Assembly (NCBI GenBank): GCA_902806375.1
Contig: CADCWK010000132.1
Coordinates: 1 to 6,789 of the forward strand
From: an uncultured Thermomicrobiales bacterium
GTDB lineage: Bacteria; Chloroflexota; Chloroflexia; Thermomicrobiales; UBA6265
Reading direction: 5' to 3'
Length of the DNA stretch: 6,789 bases
The notes beneath the pieces are model-generated. The model saw only the letters and a list, made by a program, of their open reading frames with translations. It made no database searches and was not told the DNA's origin. The translations under genes were made by a program, and so were the position numbers. Shown piece by piece: positions 1-6,576 of this stretch (positions within the stretch are counted from its first letter, which is position 1; each line of letters opens with the position of its first letter).

Positions 1-842
1 CCGAGTCGGAGTTCAACTACATTCAGGTCGTCGAGCAGGGCGGAACGGTCTCCCTGATCCTCAACGAGGGCCACGCCGTCCACTCGGTCTACGACCCGGA
101 CGAACTCCTCACCGGGGGACCATGGGACTACTTCATGGTCGCCCCGCTCCTGGGCGATGCCACGGGGCCGGCGGATGTCCGGAACGCGATGCTGATTGGG
201 CTGGCCGGCGGGACCGTCTCCCGGCAATTGACCGCCGCCTACGGTCCGATCCCAATCGACGGCGTCGAGATCGACCCGGAGATCGCGCGGGTCGGAGACG
301 AGTACTTCGCCATGTCCGCGTCCGCGCCGGGCCTCGACGTCCACGTCGCCGACGGTCGCTACTTCCTGCGGACCAACGACGAGACCTACGACCTGATCGG
401 CGTCGATGCCTACCACCAGCCCTACATCCCGTTCCAGCTCACGACGACCGAGTTCTTCGGTGAGATCGTCGCCCACCTCGCCCCCGGCGGCGTCGCGGCG
501 ATCAACGTTGGCCGGACCGCGACCGATTACCGGCTGGTCGACGCGATCGCCTCGACGATGAACGATGTCTTCCCCTACGTCTACGCGATCGATACCGGGC
601 GGTACGACAACACGTTGCTGGTCGGCTCCATGTCTGCTGACGGCATCGAGCGGTTGACCGCGGCGACAGCGACCCTCGAGACGGGGAGTCCGCTGGCGGA
701 GACGGCCCACGAGGCGGTAGCCTCTGGGAACGTCCGGGTCATCGACCCGGGTGGCGAGGTCTTCACGGACGATCACGCGCCCGTCGAGCAGGTGGTCGAC
801 CTGATCATCCTCGACGAGGCCAGACGGCGGGACGAGCAATGA
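1..842 (+). CDS. Spermidine synthase-like methyltransferase-fold protein (C-terminal part; 5' end outside window)
   Basis: The reading frame is open from base 3 and gives 279 visible residues before the TGA at 840-842, so the start lies upstream of the window. The fragment opens with ESEFNYIQV, the typical entry into the spermidine synthase catalytic domain. Next come IGLAGGTVSRQL (residues 65-76), the nucleotide-binding glycine loop, VEID (88-91) at the acidic cofactor-binding position, ADGRYFL (116-122), VDAYHQPYIPF (134-144) at the catalytic loop, and TDDHAPVE near the C-terminus. Family knowledge: such domains transfer aminopropyl groups from decarboxylated SAM to putrescine, and many bacterial versions are fused to an N-terminal membrane region; whether this one is cannot be seen. 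The usual D-S-T-D-P loop is replaced by D-A-Y-H-Q-P, which keeps the first Asp but loses the second, so true spermidine synthase activity is uncertain. It overlaps pgeF by four bases, suggesting translational coupling. Confidence 0.85.
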   Translation, partial: ESEFNYIQVVEQGGTVSLILNEGHAVHSVYDPDELLTGGPWDYFMVAPLLGDATGPADVRNAMLIGLAGGTVSRQLTAAYGPIPIDGVEIDPEIARVGDEYFAMSASAPGLDVHVADGRYFLRTNDETYDLIGVDAYHQPYIPFQLTTTEFFGEIVAHLAPGGVAAINVGRTATDYRLVDAIASTMNDVFPYVYAIDTGRYDNTLLVGSMSADGIERLTAATATLETGSPLAETAHEAVASGNVRVIDPGGEVFTDDHAPVEQVVDLIILDEARRRDEQ

Positions 843-1654
843 TGACGATTGACAGCGGGACGGCGACCGAGACGACCGCGGCCCGGTCAACACTGCTCGA
901 CGCCGAGAGCTGGCTGACCTATGGATTCACGGGGCGGGTCGCCGGGATGGGTGTGGCGGACGGCAACGTCAGCTACAGCGGCGGTCGCGACCAGGCGGAC
1001 GCCTGGGAGATGCGGCAACGCTGGCTGTCGGCGTCGCGACTGGACCCGGCGGCCATCGTGACGACCGGTCAGGTCCACGGCACGACTATCCTGACGGTCG
1101 GGGCGGACGACGCGGGCCGTGGCGCCCGCCCCGGCTCCGCCGTGCTCGGACTGGCCGACGCCACGATGACCCGGGCGCCCGGCCCCGTCCTCTTCTCGCT
1201 GCACGCCGACTGCCTGCCGATCCTGTTCGCGGACCCGGTCCGGCGCGTGGTGGCGGTCACCCATGCCGGCTGGCGCGGGACCGTCGCCGACATCGCGGGA
1301 CGGACCGTCGCCGCCATGGGCGCCGAGTACGGCAGCGCGCCGGGGGACGTCCGGGCCTACCTGGGGCCATCCATCTCCGGGGCGGCCTACGAAGTAGGTC
1401 CGGAGGTGATCGCTGCGTGGCACACCCTCCAGGGGAACACGACGGACGCCTGCTGGCCGGGTGATGGCGACCGGTGGCAGTTCGATGCGGCCCAGGCCAA
1501 CCGGGAGCGACTCCTGCTCGCGGGACTCCGTGACGCCCACATCGAGTCGAGCGGGATCTGCACGTTGCGCCACCAGGATGACTGGTTCTCCCACCGCGCC
1601 CAGGGACCGGCGACCGGCCGGTTCGGCGCGTTCATCGCCATCCAGCCGGGGTGA
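839..1654 (+). CDS. pgeF: PgeF/YfiH (LACC1-like) purine nucleoside phosphorylase / peptidoglycan editing factor
   Basis: A 271-residue protein of normal length for the YfiH/DUF152 family. Three metal and catalytic elements are in order: QVHG (residues 78-81, His80), HADCLPI (122-128, Cys125) and HAGWRG (142-147, His142). Also present are DATMT before the Cys motif, YLGPSIS (174-180), and the closing C-T...WFSHR...TGR block (241-261). Members act in the cytoplasm on purine nucleosides (phosphorolysis of adenosine, guanosine and inosine, and adenosine deamination); older names are polyphenol oxidase or laccase. In E. coli the protein limits misincorporation of L-Ser for L-Ala in peptidoglycan precursors. 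The ATG at 839 overlaps the TGA of the upstream gene; a second ATG at 842 is an equally possible start and would remove one residue. There is no clear Shine-Dalgarno, consistent with coupled translation. yggS follows after 53 bases, a pairing seen in many bacteria (ylmD-ylmE in Bacillus). All key residues are present, so it should be active. Confidence 0.93.
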   Translation: MMTIDSGTATETTAARSTLLDAESWLTYGFTGRVAGMGVADGNVSYSGGRDQADAWEMRQRWLSASRLDPAAIVTTGQVHGTTILTVGADDAGRGARPGSAVLGLADATMTRAPGPVLFSLHADCLPILFADPVRRVVAVTHAGWRGTVADIAGRTVAAMGAEYGSAPGDVRAYLGPSISGAAYEVGPEVIAAWHTLQGNTTDACWPGDGDRWQFDAAQANRERLLLAGLRDAHIESSGICTLRHQDDWFSHRAQGPATGRFGAFIAIQPG

Positions 1655-1691
1655 CCCCTGGCCCTGACTCCACCGCTCGCCGCAGAGACAC

Positions 1692-1699
1692 GAAGGGTG
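1692..1699 (+). promoter_or_regulatory. Ribosome binding site of yggS (GAAGGGTG)
   Basis: This purine-rich stretch lies eight bases before the ATG at 1708. It favours that ATG over the in-frame GTG at 1651, which overlaps the pgeF stop and would add 19 residues (rich in Arg, Asp and Pro) that do not resemble the family's N-terminus. Confidence 0.6.
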
Positions 1700-1707
1700 C
1701 CCTCGAT

Positions 1708-2415
1708 ATGTCGACCCTCGAAGCACGGATCACCGCGATCCGGGAACGGATCGACGCGGCCTGCGCACGGGCCGGGCGCCAGGCATCCGGGATCCGCCTC
1801 GTCGCGGTGAGCAAGACGGTCGACGAGACCGTCATCGCGGAGGCCGTGCGGCTCGGGGTCGACCACTTCGGAGAGAACCGGGTCCAGGACGCAGCCAGAA
1901 AATTCACCGCGCTGGCGGACCCCACGGTCGCGCTGCACCTGGTCGGCCAGCTCCAGACCAACAAGGCACGCGCGGCGGCGAAGATCGCCCACGAGATCGA
2001 GTCAGTCGATCGGCTCAACCTGATCCAGACGCTCGAGGCGGAGGCGCGCAAACTGGCGGACCGAGGTGAACTCGCGGCCGGCGACCGGTTGCCCGTTCTC
2101 CTCCAGGTCAACGTCGCCCGGGAAGAGCAGAAGTCCGGGTGCTCGCCCGAGGACGCGCCATCCCTGGTCGAAGCCCTCCTCGGGTGCCCCACGCTGCGTC
2201 TCCGCGGTTTGATGACCATCGCGCCGCTCGTGCCGACGGCCGAGGAAGCCCGTCCGACCTTCGTCGCCCTCCGTGAGTTACGTGACGAGGTGCGGCTGCG
2301 GTATCCGGCGGCCGACCTCGAGACGCTGTCGATGGGCATGACCAACGATTTCGAGGTGGCGATCGAAGAAGGCGCCACGTCGATCCGGGTCGGCCGGGCC
2401 ATCTTCGCGTCCTGA
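1708..2415 (+). CDS. yggS: YggS/PROSC-family pyridoxal phosphate homeostasis protein
   Basis: A 235-residue single-domain PLP-binding protein of usual length, with the alanine-racemase-type TIM-barrel fold known for the family. Visible motifs are VAVSKT (residues 32-37) with the PLP-binding Lys at 36, HFGENRVQD (53-61), HLVGQLQTNK (77-86), LLQVNV (131-136), GLMTIAP (167-173), LSMGMTNDFEVAI (207-219) and SIRVGRAIF (225-233), the last forming the phosphate-binding end. The family has no known catalytic reaction; it binds PLP in the cytoplasm and keeps free PLP and amino-acid pools in balance. The ATG at 1708 was chosen because the coiled first helix (MSTLEARITAIRERI) matches the family start and a ribosome binding site precedes it. 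It follows pgeF on the same strand with a 53-base gap, so co-transcription is likely. A strong stem-loop lies 100 bases after the stop. Nothing is missing or broken; the T-N-D at 212-214 is a mild variant of the common S-x-D. Confidence 0.95.
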   Translation: MSTLEARITAIRERIDAACARAGRQASGIRLVAVSKTVDETVIAEAVRLGVDHFGENRVQDAARKFTALADPTVALHLVGQLQTNKARAAAKIAHEIESVDRLNLIQTLEAEARKLADRGELAAGDRLPVLLQVNVAREEQKSGCSPEDAPSLVEALLGCPTLRLRGLMTIAPLVPTAEEARPTFVALRELRDEVRLRYPAADLETLSMGMTNDFEVAIEEGATSIRVGRAIFAS

Positions 2416-2515
2416 CGCCGGCTCGGCATGGTGGTCGATCCCTGTGCACTGCCTGATCGCCGATCCCGTACTGTCATGAATGCGAAGCGGGAGCGGCCCA
2501 TCGGCCGAACGAACA

Positions 2516-2552
2516 CGAGAGGCCGGTCGGGGCGATCCCGACCGGCCTCTCG
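2516..2552. terminator. Bidirectional stem-loop terminator between convergent genes
   Basis: A perfect 16-bp inverted repeat (CGAGAGGCCGGTCGGG at 2516-2531, its complement at 2537-2552) encloses a five-base GCGAT loop. It sits between yggS on the plus strand and the UPF0182 gene on the minus strand. Downstream sequence is moderately T-rich on both sides (CTGTTGCTCGTCTT on plus, TGTTCGTTC on minus) but has no long T-run, as is common in GC-rich genomes. It most likely ends transcription from both directions. A smaller hairpin (CGGCC/GGCCG, 2494-2507) lies just to its left. The rest of the 164-base gap shows nothing convincing. Confidence 0.8.
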
Positions 2553-2579
2553 CATCTGTTGCTCGTCTTGACTCGCCCG

Positions 2580-5447
2580 TTACGGGGCGGTCGTGGCCTC
2601 CGGGACGGGAGTCCCACTCAGCTGTGCCAGGATCTCTTCGACCCGGGCCAGTTCCGCCCCGTAGGTCGCCCAGTCACCCTGGGCGAGCGCGGCCTGCGCG
2701 CGGTCGTAGGCGGCGAGGGCCTCTCCGGCCAGGGATTGCTCCTCCCCGCTGAGGAGCGGCGCGGGTGGGGTGGGCGTCCCGGTGCCGACCGGCGGTTCCG
2801 GGATGGCACCCGTCGCGGGATCGACCGGGATCTCGTCACCCTGCCCGGCGACCAGCGCCGCCAGCGCCTCCTCGTAGGTCGGCAACATGACGACCGAGCC
2901 GCCTCCGGCGACGATCACCCGGCCCAGCTGCGGGAAGGCGCCCGGCGAGTTGACGGCCTGGATGTAGAGCGGCTGGACGTAGAGGATCGTGTTGTTGATC
3001 GGGATGACCAGCAGGTTGCCCCGGATGATCTGCGACCCTCCCTGCCCCAGCAGGGTCAGCTCCTGGGCGATGGTCGGATTCTGGTCGATGCTGGCCTCGA
3101 TCTGTTGCGGACCGAGTGGCGAGTTGTCCCGCGGGAACTGGTAGAGCGTCAGCGCGTTGTTCCCTTGGGCGTCCGTGCGGCCGCCGAGCCAGGCTGCCAT
3201 GTTTTGCCGCGCCAGCCTCGCTCCGGGGACGAATGGGCGGATGAGCGTGAAGTCCGCCTCAGTGGCCCCCGGGTAGGCCAGGGTAACGAAGTACGGCTCC
3301 AGCGGGGCGTCGCCCGTCGCACCGCCCGGTGGGATCGCCCACTGGTCGTTGCCGTCGTAGAACGTTCCGGGGTCGGTCGTGTGGTACCGGTTGAGGATGT
3401 TGCTCTGGGCCTCGAACAGCAGCTCCGGGTAGCGGAAGTGCTGGGCGACCGCGGGCGGCGCCTCGGCGATCGGCCGGAACAGGTCACCGTAGATCTCGCC
3501 ATAGGCGTCGGCGACAGGATCCGGCGTGGCCGTCCGGTAGAAGGTCATCGCTCCGTCGTAGGCATTGACGGTCACCTTGACGCTGTTCCGGACGTAGTTC
3601 ACGTTGCCGGTGCTGTTGGCACCCGGCCACAGGTCCGACGCCGTGTAGGCATCGATCACCCAGACTAGTTGCCCGTCGGCGATGACCATGTACGGGTCGT
3701 TGTCGTACGTGAAGAACGGCGCGACGAGACGGACCCGCTCGAGGATGTTGCGGTAGATCAGCAGCTGCGAATCGGCCGTGATCTCCCCGCTGATCGCGAG
3801 ATTCCGGTCGCCGAGTGCCAGCCACGACATCAACCGGGTGAACGTGTCGTCGAGCCGGATCGCCCCTGAGGCGTCCCGGGAGTAGGGCTCGGCGATCTGA
3901 CTGCCTTCGGTGTACTCGGCGACGTTGGAGTTGACGACGCCGTAGGTCAGGGCGCTCTCGCCGAAGTAGATCTGCGGCTGGGTGATCGGGACCGCGGCGT
4001 TCTCGAGGTTCGAGAGACCGGCGATCGTGAAGACCGGCTGCCCACTGTTGTTCGACCCGGCGACCGGGCTGAGCACCACGCCATAGCCATGCGTGTAGCG
4101 CAGATGCAGGTTGGTCCAGGACTGGGCGTTGTCCGGCAGACCGTTGACGTCCAGCTCGCGCGGAGCGACCAGCACCTGCTGTTCGACTCCGTTGATCGTG
4201 TACCGGTCGACATCGGCATCGTTGAAGACGTAGAAGCGCTCGATCGCCTGCAGCTGCCGGAACGCGGCCGTGGCCGACTGGTAGTCCCAGAGCCGGACGT
4301 TGTCTATGGTCTCCGGGTTGGTGTCGAGGTCGGCCCGGGTCGGCACCCCCTCCGAGCGCAGGTCGGCCGGCTGGAGCTGATCCAGCCCGAATGACGTCCG
4401 GGTCATCTCGATGTTGTTGGCGATGTACGGCGTCTCGCGCCGCAGCTGGCTCGGCTCGACGAACGTCCGCTGGACGATGGCCGGGACGATCGAACCGAGG
4501 ATGAGCTGGGCACCGATCCAGACCGCCCCGATCAGGACGAGGAGACGCAACTGGAAACGCCGGATACTGACGAGCACCGCGATGGCGGCAGCGATGCTGA
4601 TGACGGCCAGCGCATAGTTGGCGAACTGCTGGATCGTGGCGTCGGTGTAGGTGACGCCCGTGACCGGCCCCCGGTTGGAGTAGACCAGCAGGTAGTTGTT
4701 GATGAAGTACCGCACCCCGATCAGCACCAGGAGCAGCGCGGCCAGGACGAGGACGTGCGAGCGCATCCGGTCCGGGATCCGGAACGACTGCGCCGAGATC
4801 GACGACCGGAGCAGGTACACCCCCGAGACCGCGAGGGTGCTCAGGATGATGAGGGACGTCAGGGTACCGAGCACGCGGAGCAGCACCGGCAGGATGAAGA
4901 AATAGAAGCCGACATCCATGTCATAGGCGGGCTCGGTGATGCCGAAGCTCTGCCGGTTGAGCGCGAAGAGCCACTGCTCCCAGTTGGAGGAGATGGCCGA
5001 GCCGACACCGAGGGCGACGAGGACCGTGAAGCCCGCGAGGACCGCCAGCAGGACCCGGCCGGATAGGATGGAGAGTGAACCGGATGGCCGGGTGGCCCGG
5101 GTCCGACGGAGCGCCACGACGAGGTTGGTACCGACGAACAGGGCCGCGACGACGAAGCCGATCGCGAACAGGACCGTCGAGGCGATCAGCCGGGTCGTCA
5201 GGATCTCGCGGTAGCCGGTCGCGCCGAACCACCACCAGTCCACCCAAAAGGATGCCGATGCCGAGACGATGATGATCAGCACGACGATGACGATCGCCGC
5301 GATGATCATCCGCCGGACGGACGGGGAGATATTGGGAAACTGGGTCATGCCCGAGCCACCGGGGCCACCGGGGCCACCGGGGCCACCGGGGCCACCGGGA
5401 CCGGAGCCGCCGCCGCGCCGCTGGAAGTCACTGATTCGATCGACCAC
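2580..5447 (-). CDS. UPF0182 family membrane protein (COG1615), function unknown
   Basis: An intact protein of 955 residues, typical of the UPF0182 family. With GTG at 5447 as start, residues 1-40 are cytoplasmic and contain five Pro-Gly-Gly units. About seven membrane helices follow (roughly 47-65, 88-112, 131-151, 178-213, 231-245, 276-296 and 301-325), then a large domain that should face outside. Recognisable conserved blocks include NNIEMTRTSFGLD, THGYGVVLSPV, YFGES, LALGDRNLAISGEI, APFFTYDNDPYMV, VIDAYTASDLWP, HFRYPELLF and GNLLVIPI. A Pro/Thr-rich linker near 875-900 leads to a C-terminal helical segment with AALAQGDWATYGAEL, also common in the family. The biochemical role is unknown. 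The 5447 start was preferred because GAGGGT precedes it closely; a GTG at 5468 adds seven residues without a ribosome binding site, and an ATG at 5348 would omit the repeat. The gene is monocistronic here, convergent to yggS and divergent from the hydrolase gene. Confidence 0.93.
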   Translation of the reverse strand: MVDRISDFQRRGGGSGPGGPGGPGGPGGPGGSGMTQFPNISPSVRRMIIAAIVIVVLIIIVSASASFWVDWWWFGATGYREILTTRLIASTVLFAIGFVVAALFVGTNLVVALRRTRATRPSGSLSILSGRVLLAVLAGFTVLVALGVGSAISSNWEQWLFALNRQSFGITEPAYDMDVGFYFFILPVLLRVLGTLTSLIILSTLAVSGVYLLRSSISAQSFRIPDRMRSHVLVLAALLLVLIGVRYFINNYLLVYSNRGPVTGVTYTDATIQQFANYALAVISIAAAIAVLVSIRRFQLRLLVLIGAVWIGAQLILGSIVPAIVQRTFVEPSQLRRETPYIANNIEMTRTSFGLDQLQPADLRSEGVPTRADLDTNPETIDNVRLWDYQSATAAFRQLQAIERFYVFNDADVDRYTINGVEQQVLVAPRELDVNGLPDNAQSWTNLHLRYTHGYGVVLSPVAGSNNSGQPVFTIAGLSNLENAAVPITQPQIYFGESALTYGVVNSNVAEYTEGSQIAEPYSRDASGAIRLDDTFTRLMSWLALGDRNLAISGEITADSQLLIYRNILERVRLVAPFFTYDNDPYMVIADGQLVWVIDAYTASDLWPGANSTGNVNYVRNSVKVTVNAYDGAMTFYRTATPDPVADAYGEIYGDLFRPIAEAPPAVAQHFRYPELLFEAQSNILNRYHTTDPGTFYDGNDQWAIPPGGATGDAPLEPYFVTLAYPGATEADFTLIRPFVPGARLARQNMAAWLGGRTDAQGNNALTLYQFPRDNSPLGPQQIEASIDQNPTIAQELTLLGQGGSQIIRGNLLVIPINNTILYVQPLYIQAVNSPGAFPQLGRVIVAGGGSVVMLPTYEEALAALVAGQGDEIPVDPATGAIPEPPVGTGTPTPPAPLLSGEEQSLAGEALAAYDRAQAALAQGDWATYGAELARVEEILAQLSGTPVPEATTAP
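5355..5399. repeat. Five perfect tandem copies of a 9-bp unit (GCCACCGGG)
   Basis: The unit is repeated exactly five times without interruption inside the UPF0182 gene. On the coding (minus) strand each copy reads CCCGGTGGC and encodes Pro-Gly-Gly, giving a collagen-like stretch ahead of the first membrane helix. The unit is a multiple of three, so copy-number change would alter protein length and not the frame. Identity at the DNA level, including third codon positions, suggests recent expansion by slippage. Confidence 0.95.
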
Positions 5448-5450
5448 ATC

Positions 5451-5456
5451 ACCCTC
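5451..5456 (-). promoter_or_regulatory. Ribosome binding site of the UPF0182 gene (GAGGGT)
   Basis: On the minus strand GAGGGT lies three bases (five from its GAGG core) before the GTG at 5447. It is the only Shine-Dalgarno-like sequence near any candidate start and decides the start chosen. It is partly overlapped by the TGA (5457-5455) of a five-codon frame MSDND that begins at 5472. Confidence 0.45.
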
Positions 5457-5521
5457 AATCGTTATCACTCATGGTCGTCGTGCTTGCCGCGTCGTCCCGT
5501 GTTCGAAACCGCCGCTTGCTG

Positions 5522-5550
5522 GTCATACGGAGCCGAACCGCAGTGGTCAT
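5522..5550 (-). promoter_or_regulatory. Candidate sigma-70-type promoter for the UPF0182 gene
   Basis: Read on the minus strand, ATGACC (5550-5545) as -35 and TATGAC (5527-5522) as -10 are separated by exactly 17 bases; each matches its consensus at four of six positions. The predicted start of transcription near 5514 would give a leader of about 65-70 bases before GTG 5447. The match is moderate and could be chance. Confidence 0.35.
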
Positions 5551-5563
5551 TCTGCTACGCTTC

Positions 5564-5583
5564 CCGGTCTGACCGGCGGTCAG
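5564..5583. promoter_or_regulatory. Overlapping palindromes, possible operator upstream of the hydrolase gene
   Basis: Two inverted repeats overlap: CCGGT-CTG-ACCGG (5564-5576) and CTGACCG-G-CGGTCAG (5569-5583). The second has 7-bp arms and a single central base, the size and form of many TetR-type operators. It follows a weak plus-strand -10-like TACGCT (5556-5561; no matching -35) and precedes both possible starts of the hydrolase gene, so a bound repressor could block transcription. No regulator gene is visible in the window; an mRNA hairpin is the alternative. Confidence 0.35.
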
Positions 5584-5619
5584 CCAGGCAGCGATGCCAG
5601 AGACCCTCGCAGATGACAC

Positions 5620-5628
5620 GGGGAAGAG
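5620..5628 (+). promoter_or_regulatory. Ribosome binding site favouring the ATG at 5633 (GGGGAAGAG)
   Basis: A purine-rich stretch ending four bases before ATG 5633, with its GGGGA core about eight bases away. The upstream in-frame ATG at 5594 has only a weak CAGGCAG in front of it. This supports the shorter hydrolase. Confidence 0.45.
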
Positions 5629-5632
5629 CGCG

Positions 5633-6445
5633 ATGCCCGTCCGAGTCACCAGTCTGGCCAGTGGCAGTTCCGGCAACGCGACACTGATCCAGACCGACAG
5701 GACCCAGCTCCTGATCGACGCCGGGATCGGTCCGCGGATGTTGTCGGCAAGTCTGCGACAGTATGGCACGACGGTCGACGCCCTCGACGCGGTGGCCCTC
5801 ACCCATGAGCATAGCGACCACGTGCGCGGTCTCGCCCCGGTCAGACGGGCAGGGGTCGCCCTGGTCTCGACGGCGGGGACCGCATCGGCGCTGGATCTCG
5901 GCGAGGCTGGCCGAACGACGCTCCGGGGGATGGATTCGGTCGTCATCGGTGATCTGACGATGACCGCCCTCGATGTCTCCCATGATGCCCGGGAGCCGGT
6001 CGCGTACGCGTTCGAGCATGCCGAAGCCCGCGTCCTGCTCCTGACGGATCTGGGACGGTTCGATGATAGCTATCTCGGCTGGATCGCCGCGGCGGACCTG
6101 ATCATCCTGGAGTCCAACCACGACGACCACCTGCTGCGGGGTGGGCCGTATCCCCCGCATCTCAAGCGCCGTGTCGCCTCCGATCTCGGTCACCTGTCCA
6201 ACGTAGTCGCCGCTGACGCGATCGCCCGGGCGATCGGTGGCGGTTCGCGGATCCCGACGGTCTGGCTGGGGCACCTCTCCGACACGAACAACCGACCATC
6301 GCTGGCCGTCCAGGCCACCGTCACCGCCCTCGCCCGCGTGGGTCGAGTCGCTCCAGTGGTCGCATTGAACCGCGGCAAGGCCAGCCCCGGCTGGTCCTCC
6401 GACCCCGAACTCCGGCCGGCCGTCCAGGTGCCGCTCCTGCCGTGA
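5633..6445 (+). CDS. YycJ/WalJ-type metallo-beta-lactamase-fold hydrolase
   Basis: A 270-residue cytoplasmic protein, typical length for the YycJ/WalJ branch of the metallo-beta-lactamase superfamily. It begins with VTSLASGSSGNATLI (residues 5-19), the family signature for the first strand. The metal-binding motif HEHSDH (58-63) is complete; further probable ligands are His117 in VSHD and Asp139 in LLTDLG. ESNHD (160-164), GPYPPHLKRR (171-180), GHLSN (186-190) and WLGHLSDTNN (211-220) are hallmark blocks that separate this branch from glyoxalase II or RNase J. In Bacillus-type bacteria the homologue sits at the end of the walRK operon and has been linked to cell-division control, with reported 5'-3' exonuclease activity; no two-component genes are visible here, so its role is inferred only from the fold. 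The ATG at 5633 was chosen over 5594 because it matches the family start and has a better ribosome binding site. It is divergent from the UPF0182 gene, and all metal ligands appear intact. Confidence 0.92.
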   Translation: MPVRVTSLASGSSGNATLIQTDRTQLLIDAGIGPRMLSASLRQYGTTVDALDAVALTHEHSDHVRGLAPVRRAGVALVSTAGTASALDLGEAGRTTLRGMDSVVIGDLTMTALDVSHDAREPVAYAFEHAEARVLLLTDLGRFDDSYLGWIAAADLIILESNHDDHLLRGGPYPPHLKRRVASDLGHLSNVVAADAIARAIGGGSRIPTVWLGHLSDTNNRPSLAVQATVTALARVGRVAPVVALNRGKASPGWSSDPELRPAVQVPLLP

Positions 6446-6576
6446 GCGCCCGCCGCCGAGCGAGCAGACTGACATCGCCGGGTTTCGGCGGTGGCGGCCG
6501 ACCGGAGACGGGCATCCCTGCGTGATCGGTCGTCGCACCGCGCCTGGCCGGGTCCGGGCCGCAAAGGCCGCAGACC

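Noticed and set aside
122..463. Arg/Pro-rich plus-strand frame inside the spermidine synthase-like gene
   Set aside because: Overlaps the conserved catalytic frame, and its composition is typical of an off-frame reading of GC-rich DNA.
1651..1707. Earlier GTG start for yggS overlapping the pgeF stop
   Set aside because: Would add 19 residues unlike the family's N-terminus; the ATG at 1708 has a ribosome binding site and matches the family start.
887..1726. 279-codon minus-strand frame over pgeF
   Set aside because: Antisense shadow of pgeF with Arg/Gly-rich composition and no family resemblance.
2455..2465. Small palindrome GATCGCCGATC after yggS
   Set aside because: Only 5-bp arms, common by chance in GC-rich sequence, with no promoter nearby.
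1632..2555. 307-codon minus-strand frame over yggS and the terminator
   Set aside because: Ser/Arg-rich translation, antisense to conserved yggS, and it would run through the terminator stem.
2559..3668. 369-codon open frame on the plus strand, antisense to the UPF0182 gene
   Set aside because: Arg/Val/Asp-rich low-complexity translation, no motif, and entirely explained by codon bias of the UPF0182 coding strand.
5594..5632. Earlier ATG start for the hydrolase
   Set aside because: Adds 13 residues ahead of the conserved first strand and has a weaker ribosome binding site; not excluded.
6476..6490. Hairpin CGCCG-GGTTT-CGGCG as terminator of the hydrolase gene
   Set aside because: Five-bp stem with no following T-run; too weak to call.
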